Source: an uncultured Neisseriaceae bacterium (GTDB taxonomy: Bacteria; Pseudomonadota; Gammaproteobacteria; Burkholderiales; UBA11063). Taken from it: a DNA stretch of 11,644 bases. Position 1 is the stretch's first letter. Each line of letters starts with the position of its first letter. The stretch spans positions 1-11,644 of the forward strand of contig CALFYC010000232.1 in the NCBI GenBank assembly GCA_937952895.1, written 5' to 3'. Both the position numbers and the translations under genes were made by a program. The notes below the pieces were generated by a model that searched no databases, had not been told where the DNA came from, and was given only the letters and a program-made list of their open reading frames with translations. Below are positions 6,648-11,644 of this stretch, in pieces.

Positions 6648-7100
6648 ATGATTATAGCATCTAACCGCAAGGCTTTACATGAATATTTTATTGAAAATAA
6701 AATTGAAACAGGTATTGTTCTTATGGGATGGGAAGTTAAAGCTATTCGAAGTGGACATGTTCAATTAAAAGACAGTTATGTAAAAATCAAAGATGGTGAA
6801 GTTTGGCTACTTGGATGTAATGTGACTCCATTAATAAATGCTAGCTCGCATATAACCCCGGAGGCTTCAAGAATTAAAAAATTACTACTTAGCCGAAAGG
6901 AAATTGATCGTTTAGTTGGAAAAGTAGATCAAAAAGGATATACACTAATTGTCTTAAATCTGCATTTCAAAAATGGAATCATTAAAACAGAACTAGCAAT
7001 TGCAAAAGGTAAACAATTACATGATAAGCGCGCATCCGAGCGTGAACGCGAATTAAAACGTGAAAAAGATATAGCATTAAAACAATATAGACGAATTTAA
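6648..7100 (+). CDS. smpB: SsrA-binding protein SmpB
   Basis: SmpB binds tmRNA and brings it to stalled ribosomes for trans-translation. The 150-residue protein shows NRKALHEYFIENKIETGIVLMGWEVKAI across residues 6-33, KDSYVKI, the KLLLSRKEIDRL helix, GYTLIVLNLHFKNG and AKGKQLHDKRASERERE, with a basic C-terminal tail used in the decoding centre. The N terminus is short, as in betaproteobacteria, and lacks the extension of the E. coli protein. ATG at 6648 is supported by homology; only a distant TAGG (6631-6634) precedes it. No tmRNA gene (ssrA) was found in the window. It precedes frr by 33 bases, where tsf-pyrH would normally be. Confidence 0.96.
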   Translation: MIIASNRKALHEYFIENKIETGIVLMGWEVKAIRSGHVQLKDSYVKIKDGEVWLLGCNVTPLINASSHITPEASRIKKLLLSRKEIDRLVGKVDQKGYTLIVLNLHFKNGIIKTELAIAKGKQLHDKRASERERELKREKDIALKQYRRI

Positions 7101-7133
7101 ACTTTCAATTTAATATTTTATTTAAGGTAATAT

Positions 7134-7685
7134 ATGAGTATAAAGCAACAAGTAGAAATTAAAATGCAAAAATCATTAGATAATTATAAGCATAATTTAT
7201 CTAAAATTAGAACTGGTAGAGCTCATGCTGGGTTACTTGATCATATACAAGTTGACTATTATGGTGCAATGATGCCAATTTCTCAAGTTGCAACAATTAG
7301 TGTATCAGATGTAAGAACCATTACAGTACAAGCTTGGGAAGCAAAAATGGTTGGCACAATTGAAAAAGCGATTCGTGAATCAGATTTAGGCCTAAACCCA
7401 TCACCTAGCGGTTCATTAATCCGAGTTCCACTACCCCCACTTACTGAAGAACGTAGACGTGAGTTAATCAAAGTAGTAAAATCTGAAGGAGAAGATGCCA
7501 AAATCTCTATTCGTAATATTCGTCGTGATGCTAATAATGAATTGAAACAGCAATTGAAAGATAAACTTATCAGCGAAGATGATGAAAAACGTGGACAAGA
7601 TGACGTACAAAAAATCACAGATAAATTTATTATTGAGATTGATAAAGTATCTAGTGAAAAAGAAAAAGAATTACTAACAGTTTAA
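7134..7685 (+). CDS. frr: Ribosome recycling factor
   Basis: RRF splits post-termination ribosomes together with EF-G. The 183-residue protein (E. coli 185) has the family stretches KIRTGRAHAGLLDHI, DVRTITVQAWE, EKAIRESDLGLNPSPSG, IRVPLPPLTEERRREL and IRNIRRDANN, with a charged helical C terminus. ATG at 7134 follows AAGG at 7124-7127. uppS starts 18 bases downstream. The frr-uppS-cdsA-dxr order is the conserved proteobacterial one. Confidence 0.97.
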   Translation: MSIKQQVEIKMQKSLDNYKHNLSKIRTGRAHAGLLDHIQVDYYGAMMPISQVATISVSDVRTITVQAWEAKMVGTIEKAIRESDLGLNPSPSGSLIRVPLPPLTEERRRELIKVVKSEGEDAKISIRNIRRDANNELKQQLKDKLISEDDEKRGQDDVQKITDKFIIEIDKVSSEKEKELLTV

Positions 7686-7703
7686 CTTTATTAAAGGTCT
7701 GTC

Positions 7704-8408
7704 GTGAACATTCCACAGCATATTGCAATAATAATGGATGGTAATGGCCGTTGGGCAAAAAAGCGACATTTACCACGAGTTGCCGGACATTTAAGAGGTG
7801 TTAAACGCGTAAAAGAAATTATTGAACATTGTGCTTTAATTGGTGTTCAACATCTTACGTTATTTGCATTTGGGCGCGAAAATTGGCGTCGTCCTGCAGA
7901 AGAAGTTTCATTTTTAATGAAATTGTTATCCGATCAACTTAATAAAGAATTTTATGCATTACATGATAAAGGCGTAAAAATTAGATTCATTGGTGATAAG
8001 ACTAGAATTGATAAGCATATCCAAACTCAAATCTTAAATATTGAAGAATTAACCCAAAATAATATTGGTGTAAACTTAAATATCGCTTTTGATTACAGTG
8101 GGACATACGATATTACTCAAGCAGTTAATCGAATTATTGTAGATAATCCACAAAAAGAAATTACTGAAGATGATTTTAAAAAATATTTATTATCTTATCC
8201 ATCCCCTGACCCAGAACTTTTTATCCGCACTAGTGGTGAAAAAAGAATTAGCAATTTTATGCTCTGGCAAATTGCATATAGTGAATGTTATTTTACTGAT
8301 TTATTATGGCCGGAATTCGATAAACATGCTTTAGATGAGGCAATTCAGTGGTTTAATACACGAGAACGCAGGTTTGGCATGATATCTGAACAAATTCAAG
8401 GAAAATAA
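7704..8408 (+). CDS. uppS: Isoprenyl (undecaprenyl) diphosphate synthase
   Basis: UppS condenses eight isopentenyl diphosphates onto farnesyl diphosphate to make the C55 carrier lipid for peptidoglycan. The 234-residue protein has IAIIMDGNGRWAKKRHLPRV with catalytic Asp D12, FAFGRENWRRP (54-64), and RTSGEKRISNFMLWQIAYSE (175-194). Translation starts at GTG (7704), with AAAGG at 7693-7697 and the family N terminus MNIPQHIAIIMDGNG. The usual NYGGRWDI motif is here DYSGTYDI (130-137), an unusual set of changes. E. coli has FAFSSENWxRP where this protein has FAFGRENWRRP; the form here looks beta-type. The gene lies 3 bases before cdsA, whose ribosome site (AAGGA, 8398-8402) is inside the uppS end. 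Confidence 0.95.
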   Translation: MNIPQHIAIIMDGNGRWAKKRHLPRVAGHLRGVKRVKEIIEHCALIGVQHLTLFAFGRENWRRPAEEVSFLMKLLSDQLNKEFYALHDKGVKIRFIGDKTRIDKHIQTQILNIEELTQNNIGVNLNIAFDYSGTYDITQAVNRIIVDNPQKEITEDDFKKYLLSYPSPDPELFIRTSGEKRISNFMLWQIAYSECYFTDLLWPEFDKHALDEAIQWFNTRERRFGMISEQIQGK

Positions 8409-8411
8409 ATA

Positions 8412-9206
8412 ATGTTAATACAAAGAGTTGCAACCGCATTGGTGCTATTCCTATTCACTCTATTTTGTATGTTAGCTCTACCTAAAATATTCTCGGTAGT
8501 TATTGTATTATTATTGTTCTTGATGGCAATTCATGAGATGTTTTCTATGTATAAATTTTCTTTAACCCAGAAAATTTTAGGTATATTACTAGCTATTGCT
8601 TGTGCTTGTGCTTGTTATTTTATCAACTTTGATTTACAACACCCAATTCAAATTATCGCAATTATCAATTGGTGTATTATTGTCCCTGCTTTGCTAATTA
8701 AACAACCAAAAAATTTTAATAAATTAATTATTGTCATATTAAGTCTCTTACTCTTTATTCCAGCATTTGAAGCTTTTATTACTTTAAATGAATTATTAGG
8801 ACCTATCCAATTAATTAGCATTATGGCGGTTGCCTGGGTTGCTGATACTGGAGCATACTTTATTGGTAAATCTTTAGGCAAGAATAAATTAGCTCCAAGT
8901 ATTAGCCCAGGAAAGACGATAGAAGGAGTTTTAGGTGGATTTATATGCGTTATTATTTATCTTTTTACATTAAAATTTTTTAAACTAACCTTCTATCTTC
9001 ATGACTATCCAGCAGTATTCACTTTTGGTTTAATTTTAACTACATTTAGTATTTTAGGTGATTTATTTGAATCGTGGATTAAGCGTGTATCAAATAGTAA
9101 AGATAGCAGTAAGATTCTTCCAGGTCACGGAGGAATTTTTGATCGAATCGATAGTTTAATTGCTGTAATTACCATAGCTTTTGCTATTATTGAAGGTCTT
9201 ATTTAA
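8412..9206 (+). CDS. cdsA: Phosphatidate cytidylyltransferase (CDP-diacylglycerol synthase)
   Basis: CdsA makes CDP-diacylglycerol from CTP and phosphatidic acid at the inner membrane, feeding all phospholipid synthesis. The 264-residue protein is highly hydrophobic with about seven or eight membrane segments; the first 120 residues are nearly all membrane. The family signature runs from S221 to R245, with SWIKR, then SKDSSK (229-234), PGHGG (237-241) and DR (244-245). WVADTGAYFIGK (142-153) carries a conserved Asp, as does GDLFES (216-221). ATG at 8412 follows AAGGA. The stop codon shares a base with the dxr start (TAATG), so the two are translationally coupled. Confidence 0.97.
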   Translation: MLIQRVATALVLFLFTLFCMLALPKIFSVVIVLLLFLMAIHEMFSMYKFSLTQKILGILLAIACACACYFINFDLQHPIQIIAIINWCIIVPALLIKQPKNFNKLIIVILSLLLFIPAFEAFITLNELLGPIQLISIMAVAWVADTGAYFIGKSLGKNKLAPSISPGKTIEGVLGGFICVIIYLFTLKFFKLTFYLHDYPAVFTFGLILTTFSILGDLFESWIKRVSNSKDSSKILPGHGGIFDRIDSLIAVITIAFAIIEGLI

Positions 9207-10378
9207 TGTATAACGTAACTATTTTAGGTTCAACAGGTAGTATCGGCTGTAGTACTTTAGATGTGTTACGCTTAAATCCACATGAATATAAAGTAGTTGC
9301 TCTTACAGCAAATTCACAAGTGGATAAACTTTTCACTCAATGTGTTGAATTTAAGCCGGATTATGCTGTTTTATTAGATGAAAGTGCAGTAGCAACATTT
9401 AAACATAAATTAGAATTACATGGTTTAAATACTGTAGTATTAAGTAAATCTGAAGATTTAACTAAGGTTGCAACATTGCCTAATGTTGATATTGTTATGT
9501 CCGGAATTGTAGGCAGTAGCGGTTTACTCCCAACTCTTGCTTCAATTAAAGCATCAAAAAAAGTATTACTAGCAAATAAAGAATCATTAATAACTAGTGG
9601 AAAATTAATGATTGATGCATTACTTCATAATCCAAAAGCCCAACTAATTCCAGTTGATAGTGAGCATAGTGCAATTTTTCAATGTCTTCCTCATGATTAT
9701 ATTTGTGGTTATAAAGCCCCAGTGGATAAAATCATATTGACTGCATCAGGTGGACCATTTCGCACTCTATCCAAAGATGAAATTACTAATGTTACACCCG
9801 AAAATGCTATTAAGCACCCTAATTGGTCAATGGGTAAAAAGATTTCTGTCGATAGTAGCACGCTCATGAATAAAGGTCTTGAATTAATTGAAGCACACTG
9901 GCTATTTGGCTTACCTAGTAATCAAATTCATATCATTATTCACCCACAAAGTGTAATTCACTCAATGGTAGAATTTTTAGATGGCTCAATTTTGTCACAA
10001 CTAGGAACTCCAGATATGAAAACCCCAATTGCATATGCTTTAGGTTATCCTAAACGTATTGTATCTGGGAGTTCAAGAGTAGATTTTCTTACATCTAATA
10101 ATCTAACTTTTGAAAAACCAGATCTAGCAAGATTCCCATGTTTACAATTAGCATTTGATGCCTTAACCATAGGTGGGGCGGCAACTGCCGTATTAAATGC
10201 TGCCAATGAAATAGCTGTTGAAGCTTTTCTTAAACGCCAAATTGACTTTTATGGGATTAACCAAATTGTTGAAAAATCCTTAAATAAATTAGGTAATTTA
10301 GATTTCACAACAATTGAAGAAATAATCGAAATTGATAATAATACACGCCAATATGCAAAAACTTTAATAAAATCCTAG
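9206..10378 (+). CDS. dxr: 1-deoxy-D-xylulose-5-phosphate reductoisomerase
   Basis: Dxr converts DXP to methylerythritol 4-phosphate with NADPH, the committed step of the MEP isoprenoid route. The 390-residue protein is near full length (E. coli 398). GSTGSIG (8-14) binds NADPH. LLANKESLITSG and PVDSEHSAIFQ supply metal ligands D151 and E153. NKGLELIEA supplies the third ligand, E226, and IHPQSVIHSMVEF covers the substrate loop. The C-terminal domain with FPCLQLAFDAL and NAANEIAVEAFL is complete. ATG overlaps the cdsA stop by one base. Its product feeds the same pathway as UppS two genes upstream. The usual followers rseP and bamA are absent; an open spacer follows. Confidence 0.97.
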   Translation: MYNVTILGSTGSIGCSTLDVLRLNPHEYKVVALTANSQVDKLFTQCVEFKPDYAVLLDESAVATFKHKLELHGLNTVVLSKSEDLTKVATLPNVDIVMSGIVGSSGLLPTLASIKASKKVLLANKESLITSGKLMIDALLHNPKAQLIPVDSEHSAIFQCLPHDYICGYKAPVDKIILTASGGPFRTLSKDEITNVTPENAIKHPNWSMGKKISVDSSTLMNKGLELIEAHWLFGLPSNQIHIIIHPQSVIHSMVEFLDGSILSQLGTPDMKTPIAYALGYPKRIVSGSSRVDFLTSNNLTFEKPDLARFPCLQLAFDALTIGGAATAVLNAANEIAVEAFLKRQIDFYGINQIVEKSLNKLGNLDFTTIEEIIEIDNNTRQYAKTLIKS

Positions 10379-10786
10379 CTTTCACTTTTTAACTAAATGT
10401 CCAAAGCAAAAAAATCTCCATTTAAGCTAGAAAATCATTCATATTCCTAACAAAAATGGTATATTTATTTAAATATTAGATAGTTAATCTTAAATACCTA
10501 AATCTTAATATGCTTACAATCTAATTTCACTTTCATATAAGATGGGATTTGTATGGCATTGTTTTCATAGTATATTTTAGCTTGCTCTCTATAAAACAGT
10601 TAGGGTAAAAATGACAAGGGGACAACTTGGAGATAACTCCAGAATTGATCGTGAGGCTCCAGTTTGGATTAATTCATATACCAATGAAAGTGCTTGATAA
10701 TGAGACCAATAAACTATCAAATTTTTGGAAGCTTATCTCTTAGAAGACCATAAAACAATGTTTAAAACTATTGAATTATCAACGAA
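10379..10786. other. Gene-free AT-rich spacer with a small G+C-richer island
   Basis: No gene of normal size is seen in these 408 bases, between convergent dxr and the hydrolase gene. The left half is very AT-rich. CTAGCTT (10375-10381) and AAGCTAG (10424-10430) are inverted but 42 bases apart, so not a good terminator. A richer segment at about 10610-10665 holds a short hairpin TGGAG/CTCCA (10628-10641, loop ATAA) and CTCCAG twice, 20 bases apart (10637, 10657). An open frame of 28 codons runs from ATG 10611, preceded by AGGG, to three in-frame stops TGA TAA TGA (10695-10703). TTGATA/TATCAA (10694-10720) then forms a weak stem followed by five T. It could be a small RNA, a tiny peptide or a decayed gene; I cannot decide. 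Confidence 0.5.
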
Positions 10787-11443
10787 TTAAAATGCCATAC
10801 TACAAAAATTGGTTACTTCAAACCATGCTTGCTGAATTCCCACCTCCAGACTATGATCATCATTAAGTTCAATTAATTTGGCTTTAGAATTTATATTTAA
10901 ATAATCTTGACTATATTTAATTGGCACTATATCATCATGTATTCCATGAAGAATTAAACTAGGTAATTGGCGCTTAAAATTAGCTGTCTCATATCGATAT
11001 AAATCCTGAATAAACGAATAATTTAAAGATAACTCTTTATTCTCACCGTAATGAAATACTTTTAGTTGATCATTTTTCTGCCAATTCATTAATATTTCTG
11101 GGTTAAGCATTTTATTCCATAAATTAGGCATTTGAAAAGCTGGAGCTAGCAAAACTGTTTTTACTATTTGAGAAAATTTTTCAGCAAGAATTGTTGCTAT
11201 TAATCCTCCCATACTTGAACCAAATAGTGTAATTGGAAATTTTTGTCTATCTATGATTTGAGTAATATAATGAATTTGTCGTGTTAAAGTTAAATTTGCG
11301 AAATCATTTTGATTTAAATCTGGAACAATTAAGTCATGACCTAATTCATTTATCTTGGATTTCACCCATTTAGCTTTTACTGAATTTGGGCTTGATGCAA
11401 AACCATGTAAATAAATATAACAATGCTCTTCAAGCTTTATCAT
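10787..11443 (-). CDS. YqiA-like alpha/beta-fold esterase
   Basis: This is a small cytoplasmic-type serine hydrolase of 218 residues with no signal peptide. It has the YqiA/YcfP-like opening YIYLHGFASSPNS (9-21), the nucleophile elbow GSSMGG (75-80) with S77, and HGIHDDIVP (166-174) with acid D170. A terminal DDHSL gives H197, so the triad is complete. The family hydrolyses short acyl esters in vitro; its natural substrate is unclear. The start at 11443 overlaps the end of ligA by 14 bases in another frame, so the two are probably translated from one message. The ribosome site is weak. No clear terminator follows within the spacer downstream. Confidence 0.85.
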   Translation of the reverse strand: MIKLEEHCYIYLHGFASSPNSVKAKWVKSKINELGHDLIVPDLNQNDFANLTLTRQIHYITQIIDRQKFPITLFGSSMGGLIATILAEKFSQIVKTVLLAPAFQMPNLWNKMLNPEILMNWQKNDQLKVFHYGENKELSLNYSFIQDLYRYETANFKRQLPSLILHGIHDDIVPIKYSQDYLNINSKAKLIELNDDHSLEVGIQQAWFEVTNFCSMAF

Positions 11444-11644
11444 AATAATCTTTGGCTAATATTTGTTTAAACTCATCTTCACTAATAACTGGAACATTCA
11501 AAGTAGTCGCCTTCTCAAGTTTTGAACCTGCATCAGATCCGGCTATAACATAACTTGTTTTTTTAGATACACTAGAACTTACTTTTCCACCATATTCTTC
11601 AATAATTGCTTTAGCTTGATCACGGGTAAATTCAACTAAACTAC
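11430..11644 (-). CDS. ligA: NAD-dependent DNA ligase, C-terminal BRCT end (partial)
   Basis: This fragment is cut by the window edge and too short to stand out as an open frame. Reading the minus strand from 11642 gives 70 codons to TGA at 11432-11430. The residues show a BRCT domain: LVEFTRDQAKAIIEEYGGKV, then SSSVSKKTSYVIAGSDAGSK and LEKATTLNVPVISEDEF. The pattern FTRxxAKxxIEexGGKV with SKKTSYVxAGxxAGSKLxKA is specific to the LigA C terminus. LigA seals nicks in replication and repair using NAD+. Its catalytic adenylation domain lies outside the window. The end overlaps the hydrolase start by 14 bases. Confidence 0.9.
   Translation of the reverse strand, partial: SLVEFTRDQAKAIIEEYGGKVSSSVSKKTSYVIAGSDAGSKLEKATTLNVPVISEDEFKQILAKDYYDKA

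Noticed and set aside
10375..10430. Inverted repeat CTAGCTT/AAGCTAG as the dxr terminator
   Set aside because: The arms are 42 bases apart, with no G+C-rich stem and no following T run.
10397..10450. Short open frame of 17 codons after dxr, resembling a transposase start
   Set aside because: It is too short, has no ribosome site, and no terminal repeats or transposase motifs lie nearby.
10696..10714. Second Fur-like element starting GATAATGAGAC, identical for 11 bases to the Fur box at 2708
   Set aside because: Only about 13 of 19 consensus positions match, the second half is not palindromic, and no promoter or gene start is correctly placed beside it.

Overview
The window reads as a low-G+C (about one third G+C by eye) stretch of a betaproteobacterial chromosome, almost entirely housekeeping genes. 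Betaproteobacterial assignment is inferred from protein signatures. EF-Tu has the beta-type stretch around residues 178-215. GlyQ carries GTSHTGTFLKSIGPEPW rather than the E. coli version. SmpB has the short beta-type N terminus, and UppS has FAFGRENWRRP. A low-G+C Neisseriales-like or similar lineage would fit, but the genus cannot be named from this window. The first 25 bases are Illumina adapter, so the left edge is a contig end and not biology.

Layout. (1) 193-2167, plus strand: a strong sigma70-type promoter, tRNA-Tyr(GTA), tRNA-Gly(TCC), tRNA-Thr(GGT), tuf (EF-Tu) and rpsJ (S10), closed by a clear intrinsic terminator. (2) 2186-2728, minus: a single-gene unit for an unrecognised secreted protein, with a near-consensus Fur box lying over its promoter. 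(3) 2927-6580, minus: a compact cluster glyQ, nrdR, guaB and a stand-alone class I glutamine amidotransferase. (4) 6604-10378, plus: smpB, frr, uppS, cdsA, dxr, tightly packed and divergent from glyQ. (5) 10379-10786: a gene-free AT-rich spacer with a small, more G+C-rich island. (6) 10787-11644, minus: the C-terminal BRCT end of DNA ligase LigA overlapping an alpha/beta hydrolase.

How the genes work together. The tRNAs, EF-Tu, S10, GlyQ, RRF and SmpB serve translation and ribosome rescue. Dxr (isoprenoid precursors), UppS (undecaprenyl diphosphate) and CdsA (CDP-diacylglycerol) supply the cell envelope. GuaB makes XMP for guanine nucleotides, and NrdR senses nucleotide state to control ribonucleotide reductase.

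No mobile element, CRISPR array, toxin-antitoxin pair or defence system was seen. The unusual points are the iron-regulated orphan secreted protein and several broken conserved gene orders: tRNA-tuf joined to rpsJ but without the rest of the S10 operon, glyQ without glyS, guaB followed by a lone amidotransferase instead of guaA, smpB where tsf-pyrH is usual, and dxr without rseP-bamA. These may mark a rearranged, streamlined genome. For the tuf junction, an assembly join at a duplicated gene has to be excluded.
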